NCBI GenBank assembly: GCA_945859605.1
Contig: OX243820.1
Coordinates: 25,001,559 to 25,065,558 of the forward strand
DNA from: Lumbricus rubellus
Taxonomy: Eukaryota; Annelida; Clitellata; Crassiclitellata; Lumbricidae
Direction: 5' to 3'
Length of the DNA stretch: 64,000 nucleotides
Each line of letters begins with the position of its first letter. The stretch's first letter is position 1. The notes under the pieces are model-generated. The model ran no database searches. It saw only the letters and a program-made list of their open reading frames with translations, and was not told the DNA's origin. Shown here piece by piece: positions 39,801 to 49,764 of the stretch. A program made the translations under genes and the position numbers.

Positions 39801-40260
39801 TTTCAATGCATCTTTCGCCCAAAATTTTCGGTTTTTAGCATGTTACATGATGCACAACGGGTCAAAATGTTTATCTTTAAAGTTGACGGATTCCGTTCTT
39901 TCATCAGGAACTTTGGAATTGGCATTTTTCGGTCAGTGCATACGAAGAGGTGGACATGGTTTTCGACGGCCAATTGCGATTTAATTTTCTGAATGCAGTG
40001 CGCATGTCAACTTCTATGGACGGTCTTTTTACGAGAAACTCTTGCGACTCCTTTCTGACAATCCATAACTTTCCCGCATGCTGTCCAAAGCTCACCTTGG
40101 CACTTAGGCTATTCCTATAGCCAAATATCAGCTGTCATTCGCGGTGCATTGTTTCAATAGGCTTACGAGTCCACGAACAACATAGAAATTTAAGAAGAAG
40201 AAAAATTCCAATTCATATTACTTCCAATGACCATAGTCTTCTAAAATATCATCTTCCATT
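36830..40260. other. Intergenic; duplicated segment, no supported gene
   Basis: The segment around GTTGCCATCTAGGGAACGCATAG occurs twice, at about 37352-37475 and 38320-38412, each preceded by CGCCACTGAATA. This is an old repeat or local duplication of unknown nature. The octamer TAGGCCTA and near variants are frequent from here to about 50 kb. Frames are short, and the area just before 40261 is the 3' flank of the first GPCR gene. Confidence 0.45.
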
Positions 40261-41493
40261 TCACCCGTTTAAACGACGACAGAGCTTCAGTGCAAATTGT
40301 TTAGCCGGGGCCCTGAACTCACGTTGTGTTAATATATACAACACTGGGTGGGCAATGGAGTGGTAATAGGGTATACACGCAGCAACCTGGAATGCCATAT
40401 AACTTCCGCACCTGTCAGCATCAAATATGTCGCATAGAATTGTAGCGACGACGTAGGGTAGGACCATGGTCAGCCACACACCGCCGTAGATGCCGACATT
40501 CCGGAGGCTTCGCACCAGATCGCTTCTGCGTTTGTTCGACTGCTTCGACCTGTCAACGACGTTCACCGACGGATTCGCTCGCGATGATCTTTCGATCGGT
40601 GCCAACTTGTCGGACGGATGACTCGACGACATGCTGACGTCCACGAATGTTATCTGGCTGTCGTTCTCGTCCGTTACGCTGATCGTTGTGATCGATGGTT
40701 CAACGCAGACCTTCAGAGAACTGGTTGCAATCCTCAGCTCGCCGGGTTTGTCTGGTCCCGGAGCGACCTTCTGTGGACGCACTTTGAAGTACTGAGACCA
40801 CAGACCCCGCATGCAGCTCACGTAGAGGTATGCCACCCCAGATATGTAACAAAAGTACAGTATGAAGAGCTGTGCAATTTCGTAGTTGGGCGGCGGAATG
40901 ATGAAGCAGAACGCGTCTTTGGGAGAGTACAAAGCCAGCGGAGGCGTCCAGACTGTGAACGGTACGGTGTAGGCAAGAGCAATATGAATGCCAATGACCA
41001 TCTTCCGGTTAGGTTTCGAATAATCCAGCGGGCGCATGATGGCCAGGTAGCGGTCGTAGGCCATGAGAAAGACGTGAGTCAGTGCAGCCGATGCGCACAC
41101 CGCGTCGAGCATGGCCACCATGTAGCAGAACACATCACCAAGTTTCCATTCCGCCGATAAGGTGTTCTGCGTTATTCCTACGAGCGGAACAACTGCGATG
41201 AGGAAATCGTTGCAGGCGTTGCTCAGTATGTAAGCATTTGCTGGCTTGTGCAGGCGTTTTTCGCAGGAAATCACAACAACGATCGAACCGTTGAAGATGA
41301 TTGTGGCGATTATCAGCGCAATGAGAAACGGCGTGAAATAATTAGACCCGTCGACGATGTAGCCGTCGCCCGCATTTGGTTCTGGCGTCGTGCCATTGGT
41401 CAGAATCTCATCTTCACAAACCGTTGTCGATGAATTATTATCGGTGGCATTGCACGAGTTGTGAATGTCAGTCGAAGTTGTTGTCAGATTCAT
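40261..41493 (-). CDS. Class A GPCR, amine/muscarinic-like (copy 1)
   Basis: A single-exon gene for a 410-aa seven-helix plasma-membrane receptor, probably coupling a small cationic ligand to G proteins (inferred from class). The N-terminal tail has four N-glycosylation sequons (NLT, NAT, NSS, NGT). Helices lie at about 53-76, 86-108, 119-145, 165-187, 204-226, 331-354 and 365-387. Visible landmarks are N68 (1.50), D96 (2.50), C123 pairing with C196, D130 (3.32, the amine anchor), DRY 147-149, P346 (6.50) and Y376 (7.43). Oddities: position 6.48 is V344 instead of Trp, 4.50 is Tyr, and NPxxY is HPVLY at 382-386. The third loop is about 100 aa. ATG 41493 starts the only plausible tail. It is the most divergent of three tandem paralogues, and the ligand is unknown. 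Confidence 0.93.
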   Translation of the reverse strand: MNLTTTSTDIHNSCNATDNNSSTTVCEDEILTNGTTPEPNAGDGYIVDGSNYFTPFLIALIIATIIFNGSIVVVISCEKRLHKPANAYILSNACNDFLIAVVPLVGITQNTLSAEWKLGDVFCYMVAMLDAVCASAALTHVFLMAYDRYLAIMRPLDYSKPNRKMVIGIHIALAYTVPFTVWTPPLALYSPKDAFCFIIPPPNYEIAQLFILYFCYISGVAYLYVSCMRGLWSQYFKVRPQKVAPGPDKPGELRIATSSLKVCVEPSITTISVTDENDSQITFVDVSMSSSHPSDKLAPIERSSRANPSVNVVDRSKQSNKRRSDLVRSLRNVGIYGGVWLTMVLPYVVATILCDIFDADRCGSYMAFQVAACIPYYHSIAHPVLYILTQREFRAPAKQFALKLCRRLNG

Positions 41494-42226
41494 GCTCTAG
41501 AAAGTCACGTTGTAATGTACATGTAACGTAACCTAATGCAGATCTGCGAAAATTTCTCAGTAGGCCTACATGCCCGTAAAACCGTGTCACACAGATCAGC
41601 CTTTCTAGTACAAATGTATTTGTCGCTTGCTTAATATTCTAATTGATAGGCCTATTAGAAAATCTTATATGCAACACCTTAAGAGAGCTCTCCTTGCTTT
41701 GGACGAAACAAAGTAAGAAGTAACCGCTTGCTATCCATAGGTGTTATAGAAACTAACGTAATTAAGGAAGTTGATTATTAGGCAACTCTATTAATAATAA
41801 CAATAGCAAGCCACTAAAACAGGATGATCATGCAATCGTCCTAAACCGAGTCAACCACGACGATTCAAATTAGATGAAACTTTAAAGACAGATTATGTTC
41901 ACAAGTTCAAGTAGAATCAGACTCCAGACTTTCATTTGATTGACGAAGGGAGTTGCCCGCTGTAACCATGGAAATGTCTGTCTAAACAGTTTTAAGACCA
42001 CTCCTCTATAATAGGCCTACTGTTCCTAGACGCGACGATTGAAATAGTCTTTAATCCTCGTTTCAACTTATGAACCTACGACTCCTAAGTTATAGGCCTG
42101 AGCGTCTGTACGACGTGTAGACTAGTCTAAGCTACGAAGAGATCTGGGAGTCTCGTATCATTCCACGAACGCAGATCATCAAAAAGCAAATAGCAGACAA
42201 GCGTTTCCTCTGCGCTTATAAATGCC

Positions 42227-42317
42227 TATTTATAGCCTACGACTACCTAGAGTGCGAAGGATGTTTGACGTGCACTAACAGTTCGCATGTCCGTATAATG
42301 ATTTCGTGCAGAGCAAA
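42227..42317 (-). promoter_or_regulatory. Promoter module of GPCR copy 1
   Basis: The plus strand carries the conserved block TGATTTCGTGCAGA-G-CAAA (within 42297-42317), shared with the other two GPCR genes. A TATA-like TATAAATA (minus strand, 42227-42234) lies 63 bp nearer the gene. The TATA box is 734 bp from the ATG, much farther than in the paralogues, so the 5' UTR may be long or contain an intron. Confidence 0.65.
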
Positions 42318-42486
42318 CGGAAGGCGACTATGATTTCGTGTAGCCTACCTAATGAGCACGATTCAAGTAACTGAGTAGCTGTGGTCATTCGCCTGACGGA
42401 AACGCTGTGCCCTTTCTCACCACTGACGCAATCGGTACGGTAACGTACGTAAGACAACACCACACTTCACAAGCTGCACGCCTGTT

Positions 42487-42547
42487 TAGAGTGCAACGGT
42501 GCTAACTCCATTGCTAAATGCATTGGAGTTAGAACCATTGCATTCTA
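42487..42547. ncRNA. Long imperfect hairpin, possible miRNA-like precursor
   Basis: TAGAGTGCAACGG then TGCTAACTCCATTGC pairs with GCATTGGAGTTAGAACC then ATTGCATTCTA, giving about 24 of 28 matched stem positions around a loop of about 5 nt. A site complementary to the right arm, TCTAACTCCAATGCATT, lies at 42700-42716. It could equally be a palindromic MITE remnant. Without expression data the RNA interpretation is speculative. Confidence 0.25.
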
Positions 42548-42766
42548 AGCAGACGTGGCAAAATTAAGTTCGCCTTGCTAATGCTATTGTAAACTTGTAC
42601 CAGGTAACTACGGCAGTTGTTTGAACGGTTTATTAAGCCACTTATATATTTATTGCCTTATCTACATTTCTACATGTCAGAATCAAAGTGCAAAATGGGT
42701 CTAACTCCAATGCATTAAGTAGGCATATTTCTTCATTATACGTTTCAGCGTTCAAGAGGCATTTTA

Positions 42767-43170
42767 TTTATTTTTATTTATTGCTCCATTTCTATAACGC
42801 CCCTTCAAGCTCTCTACTCAGAGGCGCTCCCGACTACAGCGTGGACACTGCATCGGAGTTTCAAGACGAAGCGCCCAAGCAATTGCGAGTGAAGGACTTG
42901 CTCAAGGCCCTTACGCGCATGGGCGGAGTTTATCAGGGGCTAAGGGGGCTAAGCCCCCCCCCAAGAAGGCCCATATTCAACTTTTTAACCATGACAGTGG
43001 TATTCTTTTTCGTGGTTAGCCCCCTTTAGGAGGCCCAGACTCGGGGTTAGCCCTCCCAAGAACGGAAACCAAACTCCGCCCATGCTTACGCGGCGATTTG
43101 AGGTGGATTCGAACCTCGAACCTTTCGGCTCCAAGGCAACGACACCACCACTACACCACCGCGCCATACG
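42767..43170 (-). mobile_element. Nearly full-length tRNA-derived SINE, interrupted
   Basis: Read on the minus strand from 43170, it has a tRNA-like head with A box GGCGCGGTGGTGTAGTGG and B box GGTTCGAATCC at the normal spacing. After an inserted MITE (42918-43084) comes the body (GGAGCGCTTCG-like, AACTCCGATGCAGTGTCC), and then the shared tail GGAGCGCCTCTGAGTAGAG with CTTGAAGGGGCGTTATAGAA and an (AATAA)n-like end. RNA polymerase III transcription from the internal A and B boxes is expected for this class. It sits in the 3' flank of GPCR copy 2. Confidence 0.8.
42918..43084. mobile_element. 167-bp hAT-like MITE inside the SINE
   Basis: The ends CATGGGCGGAGTTT and AAACTCCGCCCATG are inverted repeats. 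The flanks are a perfect 8-bp duplication CTTACGCG (42910-42917 and 43085-43092). Removing it restores continuity between SINE body and head. A left-half relative occurs at about 59959-60000 (ATGGGCGGAGTTTATCAGGG). Confidence 0.85.
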
Positions 43171-44435
43171 CATGGGCCATGTACATATATAGGGCTTATG
43201 CTATGTCACTAACACACGTGAAATACAGTAATACTATAGACCTATTCTAAAGCATTTAAGCGCGGAACATAACATGCTCTTCGCTGTCGGTTGAGCTTGT
43301 GCATGTAAGGGTATCCTCCTCATCGAAGGCGTTTCTCTTCCCCGGGTTTCTGCACTGAGAGCGTCTGTGAATTATAGGCCTAGCTAGCCTGGGTTGAGAG
43401 AGAAGTTTAACAACGGTCCATATTCTAACAGATATGAAATGAAAATGACTATGTTAAAACATTACGCGCGTAAAACAACTACATGCCATCTTTCACAAAA
43501 ATTAATGACTACACCGGAATGTTTCAACAGGAAAGTAATTTTAATCAAGAAGCAGTAAACATTACACAACTATTCGACTGTTGTTCACTAGGCCTATTAG
43601 CCTACCACAACACAATAGTCTATTGTACGAGATACATGTAACTAATAATTCTGTAGACCTAAGCTATCTGGCCTACAATCAACCACCATAAGATAAACAA
43701 CGCTAAGCTAGATTGAAATTAATTATATAACGCTTCAATGAATTTTAGTGCACGAATAAAAAAAATTGATGGCAATAATGGACACCTGCAGATCTTTTTG
43801 CACGACGTAGAAAAACACAATGGTCAAGGACTCAATTTTCGATTTTTAGCAAGAGCTAGAAATAATTTCATAGCAGGAAATTAAGTAGGCCTACATAGGC
43901 TATAGGTAGGCCTATGTTTAATAGATTATTAAAATGTAAATTTCCGATCTTTAATTTGAGTGCCATTGGAACCATATCACTATAGTGCCTTGGTGCGAAT
44001 AAATTTGTTTAAAATCAAAAGTATCATAGTTTAAATTCAAAAGTAAGCTTATCATAGTTTAAAAAATATGTATCACTTTTTCAAAAGTAAATTTCCCCTC
44101 TGGCCCTATTTGAGCGGCGCCCTTTGTGGCAATGATTTCAGAAGCAGTAGGCCTAACTAATAATATCGGAACAACGAAAACACCGACTCCAATATTGAAA
44201 ATTAAAGCCATGGACATAGGCTACCGTAACTTTATATACGCTTAGTAGCCTATAGTTGCTAACCAAATACGATGGTAAACGGCAACATCGTATCGATTTT
44301 GACAATTTCAACGGAATAACTTTGTGAACGCACGGCACACAAACTAACAATTATTATTACATCAGAAGAGCATCGTAGAAGAAGATCAACGATAAAATTA
44401 ATATGGGTCCAGGTCTCCAGGGCAGACCAACATGT
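43171..44435. other. 3' flank of GPCR copy 2, duplicated
   Basis: Parts match the 3' flank of copy 3 (49.24-49.56 kb) and the window end (63.84-64.0 kb). An example is CTATGTCACTAACAC at about 43194 against CTATGTCCCTAACAC at about 63846. No gene is supported. Confidence 0.55.
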
Positions 44436-45764
44436 CTAGTTAGGACTCCGGCAACGACTCATGAATCTGTAGAGTTTCTTTGACATCGCTTTCGCGGCGC
44501 TACGAAATTCGCGCTGTGTCATCACGTATAGGATAGGGTGGATGCCCGAGTGACAATAGGGCATCCACGACAAGACCGAAAATAGCATTGAATCGCTGTT
44601 GAAGCAATACGAATTATAAATCAACTTGCAGATATTACTTATCAGATTACTTATAGCGTAGGGCATGATCAGGATCGTATAGGCCCCAACGTAGATGCCA
44701 ACATTTCGCATGCTACGAATCAAAGCATTTCTTCGCTTGTTCGACTGGTCAGGCTGAACTCGGGGTGCATTGTGATCCACTGGTGGACGAGTTGCTATTG
44801 AAGATCCAACAGGTGTCAGCTTGTCAGTGGATTGACCAGCACAATCGGTAATACTGAAACTGACAGTCATGACCGTTTCTTGTCCGATAAAATTCTTCTC
44901 ATTGTTCGACTGGCTGGTGCCTGCAACTGAAACCTTGTTACCAGCTATTCTTCTGTTCTTCCGGTTGTCAGACCCTTGCAATGCACGAGGCTTAATCTTG
45001 AAGTACTGTGACCATAAGCCCCAAACACATCGTCCATAACAATAGACAATTGCAAAAAATAATAGGAAATACGTTCCGATCGATTGCGCAATATCATAAA
45101 TGCGCGGTATGTACATGTAACAGCTTCCTTTCCGTATATTGTAGTCCCCGTACACAATGAATGGCGGGATCCATAGTGACAAAGATATAGCAAATGCTAG
45201 ACCGATTTGTATCGAAATCGTAATTTTTCTGTTTGGCTTGGAATATTCAAGCGGACGCATGATGGCCGTGTAACGATCGAAAGCCAGCAGAAATATCATG
45301 ATCAGGGATACCACTGCCACAGCTTGGTCAAGGAAAGCCGCCAGATAACAAGCGACGATATTCAGCCGCCACTTGCTTGTCACGTACCTTTGCAAAGCTG
45401 AAATCACTGGGAAACAGCCATCCAGCATATCTGACCAAGCCATGGCGAATATGTAGGCATTCGTTGGTTTGTGAAGACGCTTCTCAAACCCTATTACCAC
45501 AATGAGCACGAAGTTCAAGAGGATGGTGACGACTATGAGCAGGCATATGGGCAGCACAGCTGTCAGTGATTTCCAATACGAACGCGTATCAACGGCTGCA
45601 GTGGGCATGGGTGAACTTTTCTTGTTTGTGGCGTTGAATGCGTCAAACGTTTCGTTTTTCCAATCAGTCTGAAGTAAGTCACTGGTAGCAATAAGGATTT
45701 CCGGTGTCGTCGTTTGATTCATCGCAAACATGACATCCGCTCTTGAGAGATCCATTGACTTCAT
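44436..45764 (-). CDS. Class A GPCR, amine/muscarinic-like (copy 2)
   Basis: An intronless 442-aa receptor, closest to copy 3. The extracellular tail has several sequons (NQT, NET, NAT). Landmarks are N84 (1.50), D112 (2.50), C139 with C215, D146 (3.32), DRY 163-165, P369 (6.50), W400 (7.40) and Y403 (7.43). Position 6.48 is I367 instead of Trp, and the helix-7 motif is HPILY (409-413). The third loop (about 252-355) is long, Ser/Thr-rich and ends in the basic NKRRNALIRSMRN segment, which suits G-protein contact. The first ATG (45764) may not be used: in copy 3 the aligned position is ACG and translation starts at the codon aligned with Met4 (45755). A likely Gq- or Gi-type amine-like receptor by class; the ligand is unknown. 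Confidence 0.93.
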   Translation of the reverse strand: MKSMDLSRADVMFAMNQTTTPEILIATSDLLQTDWKNETFDAFNATNKKSSPMPTAAVDTRSYWKSLTAVLPICLLIVVTILLNFVLIVVIGFEKRLHKPTNAYIFAMAWSDMLDGCFPVISALQRYVTSKWRLNIVACYLAAFLDQAVAVVSLIMIFLLAFDRYTAIMRPLEYSKPNRKITISIQIGLAFAISLSLWIPPFIVYGDYNIRKGSCYMYIPRIYDIAQSIGTYFLLFFAIVYCYGRCVWGLWSQYFKIKPRALQGSDNRKNRRIAGNKVSVAGTSQSNNEKNFIGQETVMTVSFSITDCAGQSTDKLTPVGSSIATRPPVDHNAPRVQPDQSNKRRNALIRSMRNVGIYVGAYTILIMPYAISNLISNICKLIYNSYCFNSDSMLFSVLSWMPYCHSGIHPILYVMTQREFRSAAKAMSKKLYRFMSRCRSPN

Positions 45765-45989
45765 TCGAATACTTTGAAGAGTTATTTAATGGGTTTGCTA
45801 TCTATCAACCACTCTTCAATCCCGCTTAAGAAACGACAGTTGAAATTGTCTTGAAAATTCTATTCAACTCTTTTTCTACTCCAAACTATTTAGAAACACT
45901 TGACAGCGTACGAACCTTCCAACAAAATCGGTTGCTCGAGAACCACTTTATAGGTAGGCCTAATCGCTTCATCTGGGCTTATAGGGGCC

Positions 45990-46089
45990 TATTTATACGA
46001 CTGAATAGAGACTAAATGAAGCTTTATGCCCGCACCATAAGTGAACCGTATAACCCTCTTGCCTGCTTAATGATTTCGTGCAGAACAAA
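45990..46089 (-). promoter_or_regulatory. Promoter module of GPCR copy 2
   Basis: The conserved block TGATTTCGTGCAGAACAAA (ending at 46089) is followed in the gene direction, after 72 bp, by TATAAATA (45990-45997, minus strand). The ATG lies about 230 bp further. A second shared stretch, CTATGATTTCATAATCAGCA at about 46101, lies distal to the block. Confidence 0.75.
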
Positions 46090-46216
46090 GAGAAGCATCT
46101 ATGATTTCATAATCAGCATGATTTAACTGAGCAGCTACATGTATGATGTCATGTGAAACGTTGCGCTTTCTCAGCACAGTGGCCATAGCAGCTAGGGCCG
46201 TTTGAAACATAGGTCC

Positions 46217-46237
46217 ATTCGGTGCGGTGCACCGAAT
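46217..46237. repeat. Palindrome ATTCGGTGC-GGT-GCACCGAAT, copy 1
   Basis: Perfect 9-bp arms in the distal upstream region of GPCR copy 2. The identical palindrome sits at 52466-52486 upstream of copy 3, embedded in longer homology (CCGAATGCCC, GAGAGTTTTGT, GAGTCTCAGTGTTACTTA). It is a possible dimeric protein-binding site or simply part of the duplication. Confidence 0.6.
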
Positions 46238-46794
46238 GCCCTGAGTCGAGAGTTTTGTCGATATTGGCTAAAATGTCTTATACGAGTCTCAGTGTTACTT
46301 AAACTTTTGTAAAAAAAATCAGTAAATTTTATGTAAGAAAACATTAATATCACTAAGTTCACTGACGCTGCGGACAATAATTATGAATTTCTACACACTT
46401 ATTTACACGTCGCCGTAGCTTTTGACAAACCAACGACCGATTGAACGACACTTTGCCCTGCTGTGACACTTTGCACGAACACTCGAAGAATCTTAAAAAT
46501 GGCCCTGGCCATAGTAGCCTACACACTGCGACGGATTTGGAATAAGCTTAGATAATTTTATGTGAGGGTGTCAAACCTTGACTTTGCATGCAGCACTGGA
46601 TACGGTAACGTTCTTATAAGAACCATATCACACGAACACACGTCTCTAACTACATAACGTGCGTGATTGGCCTACTAAATTTGGCTTCCCGATGTCTTTT
46701 TGTAAACTTATAAGCCTAACTAGAGCAGATCCCTCAACGAATTATAAAACTACCTATATAGTTCCATAGGTACAGCAAAGAATATCCCTTTCTT

Positions 46795-46925
46795 TGCACC
46801 AAGAATCGTCTTCTTCTTTTCCTTCAGGCTTGAATTAATCCCTCTCTACGGAGGGGTCAGCCACTCGGATCCTCCTCTTCCACTTTCCTCTATCTTTGGT
46901 GTCTTCATTTTTCAGTTTCTTTGCA
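46795..46925 (-). mobile_element. RTE-like LINE C-terminal remnant
   Basis: On the minus strand one frame reads KWKRRIRVADPSVERD-stop, resembling the end of RTE/BovB-type proteins (WRxxVxxAxP-like), and then a purine-rich 3' segment. It is short and decayed, and lies upstream of the GPCR copy 2 promoter region. Confidence 0.4.
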
Positions 46926-46929
46926 CCGT

Positions 46930-47200
46930 ATCACTGAATAAAATCTAATAGACGAAATTTTTACAAAACTAGCACGAAGCTGAATAGATATTTACATAAG
47001 AAAATCGGTATTGAATTTCCCTGCATGAAAGAATGTCATGTACTTATATAGCAGGCTAAGCATGTTGGCTCTAGTAGGGCATATAGGCCCAACATGGGCT
47101 ACAAGTGGACATTCTTGCCGGCATAATTTAGAACTTCCTGAAACTTACACAAGGTTGCTGAAAGACAGTTGGAAGATGCAAGGAAATTTGAAGCGAATAT
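46930..47200. other. Intergenic; no supported gene
   Basis: No feature beyond the beginning of the family B retroelement tail just downstream. Confidence 0.4.
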
Positions 47201-47252
47201 CATCTTGTTTCTGGTTGCAATAAAGTGAATTGATTGATTGTTTGATTGATAC
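47130..47252 (+). mobile_element. Retroelement 3' end, family B
   Basis: It ends CTGGTTGCAATAAAGTGAAT followed by ATTGATTG repeats. The same sequence occurs in reverse at 12.44 kb with a TATTG-type tail. Only the 3' UTR can be recognised. Confidence 0.5.
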
Positions 47253-47772
47253 ACTATACAGCGTATACTCACCTCCGGGGAAAACGGCATCGTATACTCT
47301 CCTCCCGAAAACCAGGGTTTAGGCCTACGCTTGTAAAAGGCAGGGTACACGGGTACACGCTAGTAAATCAGGGTGCATGCGCCTATTCAGGCGTATTTGA
47401 AAGCGAATGACTAAAAGAGGAGAGAGTGGTTGTGCTTCTCATCATAATAATTATTATCTATATCTAAAGAAACCACATTGCCACGTATATGCAGGCCAAA
47501 TTGGCAAATGCATTTCAATATGGATTTAAGGCCCTAGGGACTAGGCCTACTGTTTTCTTGTTTTCTCTTAAACTATTAATGTGCCTTGAACTATAGATTA
47601 TTGGCTATAGTGTTTAATATTCTATTTTGATATAACTGCAGTTTTTAAATAGCCATTTTCCCTCTTTAGAGCCGTTAATTTTTGTAGGGCCAAACGTGTG
47701 GCCCGCAGTTTGCTAAATGTTCACTCCGCTCTCATGCCAAATAATTATAATTATATGCCTAGGTCTACTAAG

Positions 47773-48408
47773 TTGACGTCGTCGTCGTCGTGCCCATCCT
47801 CATTGCTGCGGATCGGGGATCAGAGTCGACGACGTCATCCTCCTCCATTGCTCTCTGTTCCTCGCGGTCCTCACGCAGTCCACCATCGCCATCCCCGTCC
47901 ACTCCTCCACGTCATCCATCCATCTTCTTCTCGGCCTTCCTCGGGCCCTTTTTCCATCCACATAGCCCTGACATATGAATGCCGGCAGCTTGTCTGCTCG
48001 GATCATATGTCCAAAGTAGTTCAGCTTCCTTGCTTTCACCACCTCCAGCAGGCGCCGTTCCGGCTGTATCTCTTCCAGTATAGATTCATTTGTTCTAAAT
48101 TCCCTCCAGCTGACTCTCAGCATCTTTCTATATGTTGTCATCTCAAATGCTGATATTCTCTTTTTGTCTTCCACCCTTAGCGTCCAAGTTTCACAGCCAT
48201 ACAGCGCCACTGGCCACACCAATGACCCCATAAGCCTTAGCTTCAACCCTCTTCCAATTGCTCTATCCTTCCACAGCGCAGTCAAAGACCCCATGGCTGT
48301 TCGCGCCATCCCCAGTCTTGCTCCTATTTCCCTACCTCCATCTCCACTCTCCTCCACTATGGCTCCTAGGTATCGGAACGACTCCACCTGCTCCAAGGTT
48401 CCTCCATT
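47773..48408 (-). mobile_element. RTE-like LINE, 5'-truncated (copy A)
   Basis: A 198-codon frame from 48396 to 47800 has RYLGAIV near its start, ALYGCETWTL in the middle, a LNYFGHMIRAD motif, and RGRPRRRWMDDVEEW followed by a WRRM segment near the end. These are characteristic of the C-terminal region of RTE-type endonuclease/reverse transcriptase proteins. No catalytic RT residues remain. The frame is open, so the insertion is young. A second copy of the same tail lies just upstream. Confidence 0.85.
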
Positions 48409-48480
48409 AAGTTGACACTGAATGAAATAATTCTAGCAATGGGAAAATGCACCGTTATAGCCTTAAGCGTTCAAGAGACA
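48409..48480. repeat. Locus-repeat segment (GPCR 3' flank unit)
   Basis: ACACTGAATGAAATAATT and CGTTATAGCCTTAAGCGTTC match 63776-63835 and, more loosely, 42725-42755. It belongs to the duplicated GPCR locus and is now sandwiched between two RTE insertions. Confidence 0.6.
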
Positions 48481-49240
48481 TCGTCGTCGTCGTCCCCATC
48501 TTCACTGCTGCGGATCGGGGATCAGAGTCGACGACGCCATCCTCCTCCATTGCTCTCTGTTCCTCGCGGTCCTCACACAGTCCACCATCGCCATCCCCGT
48601 CCACTCCTCCACGTCACCCATCCATCTTCTTCCCGGTCTTCCTCGGGCCCTGTTTCCATCCACATAGCCCCAACATATGAATGCCGGTGGCACGAAAAGG
48701 AGTATCCCCCTGAAAGCTATCCGGGGGGGATGAATTAATCTATTCCCCCCGGATGGAATTAACCGGTCTAGACTATCCGGGGGGATAAACCATTCTATCC
48801 CATTCTTTTTAAATGCGTATAATTGAATATTTTATACTCTAATCAAAATTTAAAGTGACTCTATTTGTTTTAAGTGTCCTAAGCAATGTTCAGAGAAAGG
48901 CAACTCGAAATTATTTAGTGCCTCCAAGTATTTTTAAGTGTTTTAAAAGTTTTAAGTGCTCTAAAATCAAAGCAAAACAAATTATCTAGTAGGAATAAAC
49001 ATACCTGTTAGTGTCATTGGTCAAAACAAAGCAGATGACAATTAATTTGCAAAAATAAATACACGCGGAAGTGGCTTTCTCGACTTTTCCTCATTTGGGG
49101 GATTTGATTAATACGGTGGATACTCTATTTCGTGACACCGGCAGCTTGTCTGCTCGGATCATATGTCCGAAGTAGTTCAGCTTCCTTGCTCTCACCACCT
49201 CCAGCAGGCGCTGTTCCGGCTGTATCTCTTCCATGTCCTT
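48481..49240 (-). mobile_element. RTE-like LINE tail (copy B), split by a MITE
   Basis: 48481-48687 repeats the sequence of 47777-47985 almost exactly (GRPGRRWMGDVEEWTGM frame). 49138-49236 continues it, matching 47980-48078 (GGCAGCTTGTCTGCTCGGAT). The two halves are separated by a 450-bp inverted-repeat element. Joining them across CCGG restores collinearity with copy A. Confidence 0.85.
48688..49137. mobile_element. 450-bp MITE with CCGG duplication (Ginger-like?)
   Basis: The left end TGGCACGAAAAGGAGTATCC and the reverse complement of the right end TGTCACGAAATAGAGTATCC match at 17 of 20 positions. Both flanks are CCGG (48684-48687 and 49138-49141), whereas the uninterrupted relative has one CCGG. 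TG...CA ends with a 4-bp CCGG duplication fit my recollection of Ginger-type transposons, which I cannot verify here. The interior has GGGGGGAT/ATCCCCCC palindromic words and no coding sequence. Confidence 0.75.
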
Positions 49241-49600
49241 AGGATAATATTCTAACTAGGCCTATTAAACACGTGATTATAAAACTCACATGCTCACAAT
49301 AGAGCGCTTTTAAGCGACGGAAATGTCTAGACCTATTGTAAAGAATTTGATATTAGAATGTTTCAACAAGAATTTAATAATTTTAAGTTCTACTGTTCTA
49401 CTACAGGCTACCAGCGTTAACAACTTAACAGGTTAACGACTAAAGCACAATACACCATAACTAGAATAAACAGTTGCTAATAATAGACAAACTATTGCGT
49501 CTATTCTAAACAACATAAAATAGCCTAATGTTCTATAGACTTAGTGTGAAGTCATGTTTACGATTTACAGACATTTTTACTGTAGGCTATGGATAAACAA
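49241..49600. other. 3' flank of GPCR copy 3, duplicated
   Basis: TAATAATTTTAAGTTCTACT then GTTCTACTACAGGCTA (49374-49410) matches 63925-63961 with few differences. It belongs to the tandem GPCR repeat unit. Confidence 0.6.
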
Positions 49601-49609
49601 TTGGTTCTA

Positions 49610-49684
49610 GGACGATTGGTCACCGGACGGTTGATCACCGGACGGTTGATCACCGAACGATTGATCATCGGACGATTAATCACT
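49610..49684. repeat. Five tandem copies of a 15-bp unit
   Basis: Units of the form GGACGGTTGATCACC begin at 49610, 49625, 49640, 49655 and 49670. The composition style resembles the iterated-unit ends of the Mutator-like element at 53.8 kb. No inverted partner was found. Confidence 0.8.
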
Positions 49685-49764
49685 AGTGAAGTGGTCACTG
49701 CAAATTATTAACTAAGGATGAAAGAGAAATGCCGTAATAATGAACGCTAGTACAGATAAACATC

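Noticed and set aside
40618..41160. Plus-strand 180-codon frame
   Set aside because: It lies antisense inside the GPCR copy 1 coding region. Its residues follow from the GPCR codons and no domain is seen.
47698..48738. Plus-strand Ser/Pro/His-rich frames
   Set aside because: They are antisense shadows of the RTE-like LINE tails on the minus strand.
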